From: Phycisphaerales bacterium | GTDB taxonomy: Bacteria; Planctomycetota; Phycisphaerae; UBA1845; Fen-1342 | Direction of reading: 5' to 3' | Length of the DNA stretch: 64,000 bases | NCBI GenBank assembly: GCA_022839625.1 | Contig: JALHJL010000023.1 | Location: 1-64,000 of the forward strand | In this document: positions 42,155 through 51,012 of the stretch, one piece after another | How positions within the stretch are numbered: position 1 is the first letter of the stretch | Layout: each line of letters starts with the position of its first letter | Translations under genes and position numbers: made by a program | The notes under the pieces: generated by a model | Told to the model about the DNA's origin: nothing | Databases searched by the model: none | What the model saw: only the letters and a program-made list of their open reading frames with translations

Positions 42155-43354
42155 ATGCACATCTGCCACGTGATCACGCGGCTGATCATCGGCGGCGCGC
42201 AGGAGAACACCCTGCTGACCTGCGAGGGGCTGCACGAGCGCGGGTATCGGGTCACGCTTATCAGCGGGCCGACGCGCGGCCCCGAAGGCAGCCTGGTCGA
42301 ACGGGCGCGGCGCGGCGGCTACGAGTTCGTCGAGCTGCGCGAGCTGATCCGGGCCGTCAACCCGTGGATGGACCAGCGCGCCCGGCGCTACCTGCGCATG
42401 GAGTTTCTGCGCCTGCGCCCGGACATCGTTCACACGCACAGCAGCAAGGCCGGCATTCTCGGCCGGCTCGCGGCCCACGAAGCACGCGTGCCGCGGATCG
42501 TCCACACAATCCACGGCATGAGCTTCAACCGCACTCAGCCCTGGCTCGTCCGCCGGGCTTTTGCCTGGGCGGAACGGCGGGCCGCGCGGCGCTCGCACGC
42601 GATCATCGGGGTTGCGGATGCAATGATCGCCCAGGCCGTGGCCGCGGGTGCCTGCCGGCCGGAGCGAGCAGTGACGATCTACTCAGGCATGGAGGTGGGG
42701 CAATTCACGCCATCCCCGCAGAGTCGAGCGGCCGCTCGGCACCAGTGGTCCGTCGCGGACGATGCAATCGTCGTCGGCACGGTAGCCCGGCTCTTCCGGC
42801 GAAAGGGCTACGAGCAGCTCATCCCGATCATGGCGGAGGCGGCCCGGCGTGACCCGCGGCTGCATTTTGTGTGGATTGGAGACGGCGCACAGCGCGGCGA
42901 GTATGAGGCGGAGTTGGACCGTCTGGGGCTTCGGACGCGCACGACGCTGGTGGGCCTGATCCCGCCGGCCGAAGTCCCGCGGATGCTGGCGGGCTGCGAC
43001 ATCCTGGCGCACACGTCGCAATGGGAAGGGCTGCCGCGCGCGGTCGTGCAAGCGTTGCTCATGCAGGTGCCCGCGGTGGCGTTCGACATCGATGGAACGC
43101 CGGAAGTGGTGCTGGACGGGCAGACCGGGCGGCTGGTGCCGCTGAACGACCTCGGAGCATTTGCGGCGGCGCTTTGCGAATTGGCGGCGGACGACGAGCT
43201 ACGTCGCCGCCTGGGCCGGGCCGGGCGGGAACACTGCCTGGAGCGCTTCGATTGGCGACGCATGGTGGACCAGCTCGAAGCGCTGTACCTGCGGCTCAAA
43301 GAAGGTGCGGGCCCGGTCGCCGATCGCAGGGGCCGGGCCCGATTGCAGCCATAG
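42155..43354 (+). CDS. GT4 family glycosyltransferase
   Basis: A 399-residue GT-B fold glycosyltransferase. N-terminal RLIIGGAQENTLLTCEGL is typical of GT4 acceptor-side loops; the C-terminal donor domain has VGTVARLFRRKGYEQLI and the EGLPRAVVQALLMQVPAVA segment containing the nucleotide-sugar E-x7-E region. It probably transfers a sugar to a lipid-linked or surface glycan. The ATG at 42155 is chosen because the Rossmann strand follows directly. Donor and acceptor unknown. Confidence 0.9.
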   Translation: MHICHVITRLIIGGAQENTLLTCEGLHERGYRVTLISGPTRGPEGSLVERARRGGYEFVELRELIRAVNPWMDQRARRYLRMEFLRLRPDIVHTHSSKAGILGRLAAHEARVPRIVHTIHGMSFNRTQPWLVRRAFAWAERRAARRSHAIIGVADAMIAQAVAAGACRPERAVTIYSGMEVGQFTPSPQSRAAARHQWSVADDAIVVGTVARLFRRKGYEQLIPIMAEAARRDPRLHFVWIGDGAQRGEYEAELDRLGLRTRTTLVGLIPPAEVPRMLAGCDILAHTSQWEGLPRAVVQALLMQVPAVAFDIDGTPEVVLDGQTGRLVPLNDLGAFAAALCELAADDELRRRLGRAGREHCLERFDWRRMVDQLEALYLRLKEGAGPVADRRGRARLQP

Positions 43355-43402
43355 ACGTCTGAGCGTATCCGCCTGCGTTGCGAGTCGTCGCAGGGGCCGA
43401 CG

Positions 43403-43642
43403 TCAATTGCCGCTGAGCAATGCAACGAACGGGTTGATGTCGGCGAAGTCCACGGCGCCGTCGCAGTTCAGGTCGCCCGGCAGCACCGGCTCCGACCGAG
43501 TGCCACGCTGCGCGCCGGTGGCCGAGCGTGCGATCGCGACTTCGAAGGCGCCCACTACGCCGCATGGCCGTCCGAACCCGCGGGCAGCCCGCGCCGCCGG
43601 AAAAACGGTCGTGGTTGTCGATGCTGTAAGATGTCGTGCGGT
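43403..43642 (-). pseudogene. Dockerin-domain C-terminal remnant
   Basis: An open frame without ATG encodes, at its end, PGDLNCDGAVDFADINPFVA followed by LLSGN and a stop, a canonical DINPF dockerin-like repeat. An ATG with a good GGAGGAAT site lies at 43645 but in another frame, so a frameshift or truncation separates start and dockerin. Upstream the readable frame (FGRPCGVVGAFEVAIARSAT) is only about 50 residues. Probably a decayed secreted-protein gene. Confidence 0.5.
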
Positions 43643-43645
43643 TCA

Positions 43646-43841
43646 TGGCGATTCCTCCAGGCCAACCTGGCGGCCCTCTTCACCTACCGAGTGGTTTGGC
43701 CCGCGCGCATGAACAGGCCCGCGGCGGACCGGCCTGACATGAACTCGCTGGGTGGATTGGACGGCGAGACAGGTTGTGAGCACGCGCACGATCGCCACTG
43801 GCCGCGCGGGCAGCGATGTGTCGGACCTGTCAGGAACTGGT
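43646..43841. other. Intergenic region
   Basis: No gene, terminator or repeat was recognised in this ~200-bp stretch between the dockerin remnant and the PH-domain gene. Confidence 0.5.
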
Positions 43842-44414
43842 CTATTGCTGCGATTTGCGAATGGCGCGCTCGAGAATCTCGTGGATTTCCTGGGGGCGGG
43901 CCACCTCGTCCCAGCTCAGCAGCGGCTGGTCCGGGTCCACCGGCCGCATGCGGATGGAGCCGAGCCGCAGCGCACGGGCAGACGCCGGCGTGTAGAGGTC
44001 CACGGCGCTGATGCGTGCCAGCCGACACTGCGCGACATCGACGCTCAAGACACCTTTGAAGCGCAGCACGCGGCGGTTCGTGAGGACGTACAGGCGGCTG
44101 GCCCATTGCAGGGTCGCAATGCCCAGACGCAGGGCCGCAATTCCGACCAGCACCTGAAACGCCAGAAGCCCCTCCCGCGTCCAGCCGCTGCGCTGCGCGA
44201 GCGCGAGCGCCGCCGCGAGCAGGCCGGCCGCCGCAACCCAGCCCAACGAGACCAGCGGAATGAACCACAGCGAGGGCTTGATCGAGAGCTGGATCACCTC
44301 GTCCTCGTCGAGGATCTGGAGCTTGGCCGCGGCCTTGACCGCGGGGACGGGCGTCGCCTCGACCGCCGGTGGGGATTCCGCCACGGAGCTCCGAGCGGGC
44401 TCGGTCGGGTTCAT
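43842..44414 (-). CDS. PH-domain (bPH2/YdbS-like) membrane protein
   Basis: A 190-residue protein with two membrane helices (about residues 50-70 and 82-102) followed by a bacterial PH-like domain: LYVLTNRRVLRFKGVL is the characteristic DUF304 segment, then ISAVDLYTPASARALRLGSI. Function of the family is unknown. The ATG overlaps the stop of hpt by 4 bp, making it the third gene of an HD-hpt-PH operon. Confidence 0.85.
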   Translation of the reverse strand: MNPTEPARSSVAESPPAVEATPVPAVKAAAKLQILDEDEVIQLSIKPSLWFIPLVSLGWVAAAGLLAAALALAQRSGWTREGLLAFQVLVGIAALRLGIATLQWASRLYVLTNRRVLRFKGVLSVDVAQCRLARISAVDLYTPASARALRLGSIRMRPVDPDQPLLSWDEVARPQEIHEILERAIRKSQQ

Positions 44415-44953
44415 GACGTCAACTCCGTATGCAGGACGGCGACGTGTGGGTAGTTCCGGTACAGGTCGCCATAATCCAGGCCGTAGCCGACCACAAACAG
44501 ATCATCGATGTCGAATCCAACGAAGTCAACCGGAACATCAGGCGGGGCCTGGCCGGGCTTCCGCAGGAGCACGGCGGCGCGCAGGCTGCGCGGGCCGCGC
44601 GCGCGGATCATCGCCTGCACACGGCGGAGCGTACGGCCGCTGTCGAGGATGTCGTCGATGACGAGCACGTGGCGGCCGGCAACGTCTGCGGTCAGCTCGA
44701 GCACGGTGCGGGGATCGGCGGGCGACGTGGCGGTGCCCGGGTAGGTGGAGAGCTGGACGAGGGCCAGCTTCATCTTCAGCGGCAACCGGCGGATGAGATC
44801 GGCCACGAAGATGATCGAGCCCGAGAGGATCGGCACCAGCGTCAGCCCGGCGTCTTCTCCGTCATAAGTGGCCGCGATTTCCGCGGCCAATTCCCGGATC
44901 CGGGCCTCGATCCGGTCACGGTGGATCAGGATGCGGGCGATGTCGGTTTCCAT
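44411..44953 (-). CDS. hpt: Hypoxanthine phosphoribosyltransferase
   Basis: Salvages hypoxanthine (and usually guanine) to the nucleotide using PRPP. 180 residues, normal for the family. PRPP-binding motif VLVIDDILDSGRT at residues 96-108; the flexible loop contains LVQLSTYPGT; the purine-binding end has DFVGFDIDDLFVVGYGLDY. It lies 3 bp after the HD-domain gene and overlaps the PH-domain gene, so the three are cotranscribed. Confidence 0.95.
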   Translation of the reverse strand: METDIARILIHRDRIEARIRELAAEIAATYDGEDAGLTLVPILSGSIIFVADLIRRLPLKMKLALVQLSTYPGTATSPADPRTVLELTADVAGRHVLVIDDILDSGRTLRRVQAMIRARGPRSLRAAVLLRKPGQAPPDVPVDFVGFDIDDLFVVGYGLDYGDLYRNYPHVAVLHTELTS

Positions 44954-44956
44954 GAC

Positions 44957-45649
44957 TCAGGCCGACGGGCCGGACGGCCGGAGGTATTGCCGCACGTCCT
45001 CCCCGGCCAGATCGCGGGCCAGCGCCGCCATGAAGGCCTCGACGGACTCGAGCCGGCGGCGTGCCAGCTCGCGCGTGGCTTCGTAACGGAAGGTGTTCGT
45101 CAGGCGCACCTCCCAGTAGCGATACTCCTTCTGGCGTTGCCAACTATCCACGAGCTGACGCAACGGACGGCCTTCCGCCTGATACTGCCGAAACTGGCGG
45201 AGCACATAGATCATGCCCATCTCGTCGAGGGCTTCCGCTTCCGCCAGCAGCCGCGCCTCCAGCAGGTCGGTACCACGCCGGTTGCACTGGCGAATTGCCT
45301 CTGCCGCCAGACGTGCCGTCGGAGCCGGTAGGAGCGGGCCGGCTTCTTCGAGCAGCGCGAGCGCCCCAAGCTCCCGCTGGAGGTCGTTGGTCGGCCGCGC
45401 CAGCAATTGCCAGCGCTCCAGCCCCCCGCGATGAAACTCGATGATCCAGCCGGCGTCGTGGAAGAGCGCGGCGGCGGCCAGGGCCGTGGCGTCGGGCGAC
45501 TTGCCGCTGATTTCCGGCAGGCCCGCCAACTCCTGCGTCAGGTGCATGACGCGCTCGCTGTGCTCCCAGAGCCAGAAGTCCTGGCGGGTATCCCCCATGG
45601 GGAGCACCAGAAGCTGTTTCGCCAGTGGAACGACCCGTTCGATCGGCAT
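44957..45649 (-). CDS. HD-domain phosphohydrolase
   Basis: A 230-residue predicted HD-superfamily hydrolase. Metal ligands are visible in WEHSERVMHLT and ALFHDAGWI (His-Asp pair), then further His/Asp positions. The ATG at 45649 opens MPIERVVPLAKQLL; a longer frame upstream lacks codon bias. It precedes hpt by 3 bp, so a nucleotide-related phosphohydrolase is plausible but not shown. Confidence 0.8.
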   Translation of the reverse strand: MPIERVVPLAKQLLVLPMGDTRQDFWLWEHSERVMHLTQELAGLPEISGKSPDATALAAAALFHDAGWIIEFHRGGLERWQLLARPTNDLQRELGALALLEEAGPLLPAPTARLAAEAIRQCNRRGTDLLEARLLAEAEALDEMGMIYVLRQFRQYQAEGRPLRQLVDSWQRQKEYRYWEVRLTNTFRYEATRELARRRLESVEAFMAALARDLAGEDVRQYLRPSGPSA

Positions 45650-45881
45650 GCGAATCACCGCTGTGGCCGGCGGAGCCGCCGGACGTACGCTACCCGATGC
45701 GTCGGATCGCGGTGCGACGCCCAATTCTCTCTCCCCGATGCACTTTCGAGGGAGTCTAACTCGCCCGTCCACCGGCGGCAAGATGAAGGCCCCGCGATTG
45801 TCGTGACCGTGACCGCGGAGCCTACGTCACGGGCCAGCGCGGCCCCGGCGAGCCGCTCCGAGCACCGCGAGGTTCGTTGGT

Positions 45882-46334
45882 TCAGCGGGTCAGCCCGGCG
45901 GCACGGAGGACCGCGGTGAGGCCCGCCACGTCGTCCGGATCGAAGCTGCCGGTCTCGTGGCTGTCGAGGTCCAGCACGCCCCAGCAAGTGCCGTCGGCAT
46001 CCAGCAGCGGGAGCACGACTTCCGACCGGTCGCGCGGGTCGCAGGCGATGTAATTCTCTCCGAGGTCTTTCACGTCGCGCACGATGAGCGGCTGACGCGA
46101 CCGGAACGCCTGCCCGCAGGCCCCGTGCATGCCGATCGGCGAGCACGCCGGCTTGTCCCGCCGCGGGCCGAGGACCAGCTCGTCGCCGCCCTCGTGCACG
46201 TAGAAGCCGACCCACGAGACGCCGGTGTCCTTGAGGGCCTCCCACAGGGCGTCAACCGTGGCCTGCATCCGCTGCCCGCGGTCGCCCGCGGCGCGCAACT
46301 GTAACGCAATCTGGTCGTACGAACGTGCTGGCAT
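45882..46334 (-). CDS. msrC: Free methionine-R-sulfoxide reductase (GAF domain)
   Basis: A 150-residue single GAF-domain enzyme that reduces free methionine-(R)-sulfoxide. The three family cysteines are present: Cys64 (KPACSPIG), Cys73 (HGACGQAF) and Cys98 (YIACDPRDRSE), with the downstream SEVVLPL and WGVLDLDS segments. The ATG at 46334 follows from the family length. Divergent from the sugar dehydrogenase gene. Confidence 0.88.
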   Translation of the reverse strand: MPARSYDQIALQLRAAGDRGQRMQATVDALWEALKDTGVSWVGFYVHEGGDELVLGPRRDKPACSPIGMHGACGQAFRSRQPLIVRDVKDLGENYIACDPRDRSEVVLPLLDADGTCWGVLDLDSHETGSFDPDDVAGLTAVLRAAGLTR

Positions 46335-46539
46335 GGCAGCATGATCGTGCCGCGCGCGGCCGGCGGCAAGACCGTCGCCGCGACGTTGCGGGCGCGTGCG
46401 CTCAGTTGACGCGCAGATGGTCGGTCGGGCCGCTCGCGCGCGTAAGTCCTTGATATCCGCGCTCGCGCTGAAACAATCAGAGGATGCCGTGCGCCGACCG
46501 AGCGGGCCGAGGCGGCGCACCAACCGGGCCGAGGAAGCC

Positions 46540-47934
46540 ATGCACAGAATCCAAAGATGGGGTCACGCCGGTCTGTTTCTCTGCGCACTCCTGGTCAGCC
46601 GTGCGGCGGACGGCGAGACTGCGCTCACCACGATCCGCGTGGCGGACGGCTTGACGTTGCCGCTCTTCGTGGTCGCACCGCCCGGCGACACGGGCCGCCT
46701 GTTCATCGTCGAGCAGCGCGCTGGGACGATCGGCCGTATCAAGATTCTCAATCTCGGTACCGGTACCGTAAACGCCGCGCCGTTCCTGACCGTCAGCGGG
46801 GTCAGTACCGGCAGCGAGCAAGGCCTGCTCGGGCTGGCCTTTCATCCCGATTACTCCGCCAACGGGCTCTTCTACGTCAATTTCACCAACTCCGCGGGCA
46901 CGACGATCGTGCGGCGCTACACGGTGTCGACGAACCCGGACGTCGCGGACCCGAACAGCGCCTACCCGATCCTCTCGCTCAGCCAGCCGTTCACCAACCA
47001 CAACGGCGGCTGGATCTCCTTCGGTCCGGACGGCTACCTGTATGTCGCAACGGGCGACGGCGGCAGCGGCGGCGATCCGGGCAACCGCGCGCAGGACGTG
47101 AGCCAGCTCCTCGGGAAGATGCTGCGCATCGACGTGAACGGCGACGATTTCCCCGGAGATCCCAACACGAACTACGCCATTCCGCCGGACAACCCGTTCG
47201 TCGGCCTGTCCGGCCACGACGCGATCTGGGCCTACGGCCTGCGGAACCCGTGGCGCAGCAGCTTCGACCGCCTCACCGGCGATCTGTATATCGCCGATGT
47301 CGGCCAGGGCGCGTGGGAGGAGGTCGACTTTCAACCGGCGTCCAGCACCGGCGGCGAGAACTACGGGTGGCGCTGTTACGAGGGGAACGCGCCCTACAAC
47401 CTGACCGACTGCGGCTCGCCGGACACGATGGTCTTCCCCATCCACGTCTACAGCCACACGGGCGGCAACTGCTCGATCACGGGCGGCTACGTCTATCGCG
47501 GCAGTCAGATTTGCGACCTCCGGGGCGCGTACTTCTTCGCCGACCACTGCTCCAACAACATCTGGTCGTTCCGCTACGACGGCACCAATCTCACGGACTT
47601 TCGCAACCGGACCGCCGAGCTCGCGCCGGGCGGCGGACTGTCCATCACCAGCATCACGTCGTTTGGCGAAGACGCCGGCGGCGAGCTGTACATCTGCGAT
47701 CGGGGCGGCGAGGTCTTCAAGATCGTCCCCGTCGGGCCCGGCAAAGGCGACCTCAACAACGACGGGACGGTTGACTTCGGCGACATCAACCCGTTCATCC
47801 TGGCGCTGGCCGATCCCGATGCGTACCAAGCTACCTACGGTTTCCCGGCGGCGCAGGCCGGCGACTTGAACTGCAACGGCGCGGCCGACTTCGGCGACAT
47901 CAACCCGTTTATCGCGCTGCTGACCGGCGGATGA
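46540..47934 (+). CDS. PQQ-dependent sugar dehydrogenase-like (GSDH) protein with dockerin tail
   Basis: A 464-residue secreted protein. Signal peptide (residues 1-25) followed by a six-bladed glucose/sorbosone dehydrogenase-type beta propeller (about 35-395; EQGLLGLAFHPDY, NHNGGWISFGPDGYLYVATG, YGLRNPWRSSFD, YIADVGQGAWEEVD), normally binding PQQ and oxidising sugars in the periplasm or outside. The last ~60 residues are two dockerin-like calcium loops (GDLNNDGTVDFGDINPF, GDLNCNGAADFGDINPF). GAGGAA precedes the ATG. Whether PQQ is bound cannot be seen. Confidence 0.92.
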   Translation: MHRIQRWGHAGLFLCALLVSRAADGETALTTIRVADGLTLPLFVVAPPGDTGRLFIVEQRAGTIGRIKILNLGTGTVNAAPFLTVSGVSTGSEQGLLGLAFHPDYSANGLFYVNFTNSAGTTIVRRYTVSTNPDVADPNSAYPILSLSQPFTNHNGGWISFGPDGYLYVATGDGGSGGDPGNRAQDVSQLLGKMLRIDVNGDDFPGDPNTNYAIPPDNPFVGLSGHDAIWAYGLRNPWRSSFDRLTGDLYIADVGQGAWEEVDFQPASSTGGENYGWRCYEGNAPYNLTDCGSPDTMVFPIHVYSHTGGNCSITGGYVYRGSQICDLRGAYFFADHCSNNIWSFRYDGTNLTDFRNRTAELAPGGGLSITSITSFGEDAGGELYICDRGGEVFKIVPVGPGKGDLNNDGTVDFGDINPFILALADPDAYQATYGFPAAQAGDLNCNGAADFGDINPFIALLTGG

Positions 47935-48104
47935 CGCCGGGCCGCTCGCCGGGTGCCTTGCCGACGGCCGTCCGCGCCGGCATGTGGCGCGCGCCAGGAG
48001 GGCGGCGCCCTCGCGCGCGCTGGACATTCGCGGCCGAACGAACCAAGATGGGAAGCACGTGCAGCAGGGCGCGGCAGCCGGCGACGACCGGTCGGACGCG
48101 ACGA

Positions 48105-48129
48105 CCGGACGCGGTGGTCCGACGCCGCA
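48105..48129 (+). repeat. Possible degenerate MITE-like hairpin
   Basis: CGGACGCGGTGGTCCGACGC and the following bases match the second hairpin of the MITE-like family at 21 of 25 positions. No termini are recognisable. Located 29 bp before leuD. Confidence 0.3.
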
Positions 48130-48157
48130 GCCCAACACGGTGAGCTGAGGGCGATTC

Positions 48158-48670
48158 ATGCGAGTCTGGCATTACGGCGACGACATCAACACCGACATGC
48201 TGTTTCCCGGCAAGTACACTTACACCTGCGCGACGCCGGACGAGATTCGGCCGCACTTGCTGGAGGACCTCGACGCGGCGTTCGCGAAGGAGGTCCAGGC
48301 CGGCGACGTGATTGTCGCGGGCCGGAACTTCGGCTGTGGCAGCTCGCGCGAGCAGCCGGTGGTGGGTTTGAAGGCCGTCGGCGTGGCGGCGATCGTGGCC
48401 AAGGGCTTCGCCCGCATCTTCTACCGGGCGGCGATCAACCAGGGCCTGCTGTTGATCGAGTGCCCCGAGGCGGTCGAGGCATACAAACCCGGCGCCACGA
48501 TCCAGATCGACGCCGCCGGCGGAACGATCACGGTACAGGCGAGCGACGCCGGGGCCACGCCGTCCACGTTTTCGTTCCCCAGGCTCCCGCCGGAGATCAT
48601 GGCGATCTGCGACGCCGGCGGATTGCTGGAATACACGCGGGCGAAGCTGCGAGCACGGAAGACGGCGTAG
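48158..48670 (+). CDS. leuD: 3-isopropylmalate dehydratase small subunit
   Basis: A 170-residue small subunit of the isomerase converting 2- to 3-isopropylmalate in leucine synthesis, or of a homologous homoaconitase-type enzyme. GDDINTD at residues 7-13 and GRNFGCGSSREQ at 55-66 are diagnostic of the LeuD swivelling domain. No leuC lies beside it, so its large-subunit partner must be encoded elsewhere. The short length fits the archaeal/homoaconitase-like LeuD2 type. Confidence 0.9.
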   Translation: MRVWHYGDDINTDMLFPGKYTYTCATPDEIRPHLLEDLDAAFAKEVQAGDVIVAGRNFGCGSSREQPVVGLKAVGVAAIVAKGFARIFYRAAINQGLLLIECPEAVEAYKPGATIQIDAAGGTITVQASDAGATPSTFSFPRLPPEIMAICDAGGLLEYTRAKLRARKTA

Positions 48671-48797
48671 CCGCCCGTGCCAACGTAGCAGCCGGCGCGC
48701 GAGTCGGCCGCGGTGGCCGCACCGTGCGAGAACCGCGTGGGGCCGCGCTCGCCCGGACGCGGAGAATCCTGCCCCCGAGCGGCCTGGAGGAACGGCC

Positions 48798-49169
48798 ATG
48801 TCCGCAAACCGCCCGACCGAGTTTGTCACCTGCCCGCGTTGCAGCACGCCGCTGGAGTACGGCGGCACGAAGCGCTTCCACGAAGGGACGCGGTTCTGGG
48901 ACTTCATGGGCGGCGTCTTTGAGCTCCTTAAGGGTCGGATCGCCTTTGACCTCTACGTTTGTCCGCGCTGCGGGCGTGTTGAGTTCTTCGCGGACGGCAT
49001 CGGCGAAGAGTTGCGCGGCGAAACGGCTGAGCCGCGAAACATCCTGCTCGAACCGCCGGAAAAGGAGCCGGCCCCCGCCGGCGAGTGGCGGTGTCCTTGT
49101 TGCGACGAGGCCGTTCCCGCGGCAATCACGGTCTGCTGGAAGTGCAATACGGAGCGACCGGCGGATTGA
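48798..49169 (+). CDS. Zinc-ribbon protein
   Basis: A 123-residue protein with two metal-binding knuckle pairs: CPRC near residue 12 pairing with CPRCG near 56, and CPCC near 99 pairing with CWKC near 113. Between them is an aromatic segment (RFWDFMGGVFELLKG). GGAGGA precedes the ATG. Function unknown. Confidence 0.8.
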   Translation: MSANRPTEFVTCPRCSTPLEYGGTKRFHEGTRFWDFMGGVFELLKGRIAFDLYVCPRCGRVEFFADGIGEELRGETAEPRNILLEPPEKEPAPAGEWRCPCCDEAVPAAITVCWKCNTERPAD

Positions 49170-49279
49170 AATGGACCGTGTGAGCAGACCGGCGCCTTCA
49201 TGCCCGGTGGCTCTCGTGCGTGCCTCCGTCCGAGCGAGACCAGGCGCCCTGGCTACCTTGAAATCGCCCCGCGCTGCGA

Positions 49280-50053
49280 TCACTCCGGCCGTACCCGCGC
49301 CGCCGGGTCTTGCCGGTAGTACAGCGCCAACTGCTCGTATAACTCCCGGTGACGACTTCGCAGCGCGGCCGGCTGCTCGAAGAATGCCTCGGTCGCGACG
49401 GCGAAGAACTCCGCCGGGCTCGTAGCCCCGTAGTAATCCAGCACACTCGGCCGGCCATGCTTGGCCGCTTCGACAAGCTGGTCATAGTCGCGCTGAAACA
49501 CCCGCCCCCACGCGGCGTACATGGCGCGCTTCGGCAGCGCCGGCGCGCCTTCCATCGCCCCGGACTCGCTGTCGAGCTGGTGGGCGAACTCGTGCAGCAC
49601 CACGTTGCGGCCGCGCGGCAGGCCGGCCGCCAGGCGCAGCACATCGTCCCACGCGAGCACGACCGGCCCGCGATACCAGGACTCGCCGTGCCGCACGGCG
49701 GGGCCTTCGGCGACGACCCCGCTCGGCAGGCGCCGCTCCGCTTCGACGAAGTAGCGGCTCGGGTAGACCAGGATCGTCCCGGTCTTGGGGAAGTAATCGG
49801 TGTCGCGGTGCAGGAGCAGGCGGCAGGCGTGCGCCGCGATCGTCACGCGGATTTCGTCCGTGATTTTCAGGCCGCCGCAGCCCTCGTACCGCTTCTCTGC
49901 CAGGAAGACCTGGACATGACCAAGCAGCTCGCGCTGGTCCTCCGGCGGCAAGGTGCGGAAACAGGGCTCGTTGCGCTCGACGATCCCGCGCCACGCCGGC
50001 GGGAAGGGTTGTTCGCGTAGCCGGCGTCGTCTGCGGCGCTTGAACCCGAACAT
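49280..50053 (-). CDS. mtfA: MtfA-like zinc-dependent peptidase (M90)
   Basis: A 257-residue cytosolic zinc peptidase of the MtfA family, which in E. coli titrates the Mlc repressor. Zinc motif HEFAHQLD (residues 154-161) and a distal glutamate in PAEFFAVATEAFFEQP are present, as are KRYEGCGGLKITDE near residue 55 and ILVYPSRYF. The ATG at 50053 opens MFGFKRRRRR, similar to other MtfA N-termini. Mlc homologues were not seen in the window. Confidence 0.88.
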   Translation of the reverse strand: MFGFKRRRRRRLREQPFPPAWRGIVERNEPCFRTLPPEDQRELLGHVQVFLAEKRYEGCGGLKITDEIRVTIAAHACRLLLHRDTDYFPKTGTILVYPSRYFVEAERRLPSGVVAEGPAVRHGESWYRGPVVLAWDDVLRLAAGLPRGRNVVLHEFAHQLDSESGAMEGAPALPKRAMYAAWGRVFQRDYDQLVEAAKHGRPSVLDYYGATSPAEFFAVATEAFFEQPAALRSRHRELYEQLALYYRQDPAARVRPE

Positions 50054-50104
50054 CCGCGTCGTCCCGCGCCCCTGCCTGCGTGCTGGAGCAGTTCTGAGGT
50101 TCCC

Positions 50105-50157
50105 GTAGCGGCCGAGCTTCTGCTCGGCCGACGCCCGGCCGCAAGGTCGGCCGCTAC
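50105..50157. repeat. 53-bp palindromic repeat
   Basis: Terminal inverted repeat GTAGCGGCCGA (50105-50115) and TCGGCCGCTAC (50147-50157) enclosing two hairpins, GCCGAGC-TTCT-GCTCGGC and GGCCG/CGGCC. It lies between mtfA and the Crp/Fnr gene. No T-tract follows, so it is not a clear terminator. A related sequence occurs inside the O-antigen ligase gene. Confidence 0.7.
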
Positions 50158-50169
50158 CTGCAAAGCGCT

Positions 50170-50868
50170 CTAGTCGAACTCGCCCGGCAACAGGCCGTCC
50201 GCCACTTCCTGAAGCGATTCGCGCCGCAGGATGCTGATCTGCTGTGCGTCCGGCATGGCGATGAGGCCGATGTCCGCCAGGCGGCGGAGCGTCCGCGAAA
50301 GCGTCTCGCTCGTCAGGTTCAAATGGCTGGCAAGGTCCTTCTTGAGCACCGGCAGCGTGAACGTCCGCTCGGCGCCGCTCGACTCCACCCGGAGCAGGTA
50401 GCCCGCCACGCGGCTGGTCGCATCCCGCAACACGATGTCCTCGAGCAGCCCGATGAGCTGGCGCGTCCACAATGCCATCCCCTCCACAAGTTGAAGGCAC
50501 AGCTCGTGACTCGTCGCCAGCAGCCCGGTCACATGCTCAGCAGGCAGCAGCACACAAACCGTATCCTCCAGGGCCTCGGCGAACGCCGGACACTCGAAGC
50601 GGCCGATCGCGGCCACCTCCGCGAAGGTGCTGCACGGATCGGCGAAGTGCAGCGTGTGGTCCTTCCCGCTGGCGGCGAGCTTGTAGACCCGCACGACGCC
50701 GCTGCCGACGCAGTAGAGCCCCGGGCACTCGTCGCCCTGGCGGAAGATCAGTGTACCTTTTTTGAAGCGGGCGAGCCGGGCCCGGCTGCACACGAGGTCG
50801 AGCGACTTCTCGGTTAACTTTCGAAATAGCCGGCACTTACGAATTATGCCCTTAACGGATTCATCCAT
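50170..50868 (-). CDS. Crp/Fnr family transcriptional regulator
   Basis: A 232-residue regulator: cyclic-nucleotide-binding-like sensor domain (residues about 15-130), long dimer helix, then winged HTH with the recognition helix ETLSR (188-192). The E-xx-SR arrangement equals that of FNR, which reads TTGAT half-sites, and a perfect TTGAT-N4-ATCAA site lies 35 bp upstream. There is no N-terminal cysteine cluster, so oxygen sensing by an Fe-S cluster as in FNR is unlikely; haem-based sensing as in DNR/HcpR types is possible. Divergent from the ferredoxin-hcp genes, its probable targets. Confidence 0.92.
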   Translation of the reverse strand: MDESVKGIIRKCRLFRKLTEKSLDLVCSRARLARFKKGTLIFRQGDECPGLYCVGSGVVRVYKLAASGKDHTLHFADPCSTFAEVAAIGRFECPAFAEALEDTVCVLLPAEHVTGLLATSHELCLQLVEGMALWTRQLIGLLEDIVLRDATSRVAGYLLRVESSGAERTFTLPVLKKDLASHLNLTSETLSRTLRRLADIGLIAMPDAQQISILRRESLQEVADGLLPGEFD

Positions 50869-50903
50869 GCGGAACTGGCCTTTTCTCTGGAAATAGGACC
50901 AGA

Positions 50904-50917
50904 TTGATCCAGATCAA
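50904..50917 (+). promoter_or_regulatory. FNR/DNR-type operator TTGATCCAGATCAA
   Basis: Perfect match to the TTGAT-N4-ATCAA FNR box. A TATTAT -10-like hexamer follows at 50932-50937, placing the operator centre about 33 bp upstream of a predicted start at ~50944, close to activator geometry for the ferredoxin-hcp operon. It is also 36 bp before the divergent regulator gene. Confidence 0.8.
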
Positions 50918-51012
50918 GGTCTAGCGCCAAGTATTATCCGAAACTGTGAGCAGTTGCACAAGCGGGCGGCCCGCCCGGCGGGTCGCGACCGCGCTGCTCA
51001 GCGAGGTGAACG

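Noticed and set aside
45668..45715. Another MITE-like hairpin (GCGTCGGATCGCGGTGCGACGC)
   Set aside because: Only a short hairpin resembles the family; no termini or spacer match.
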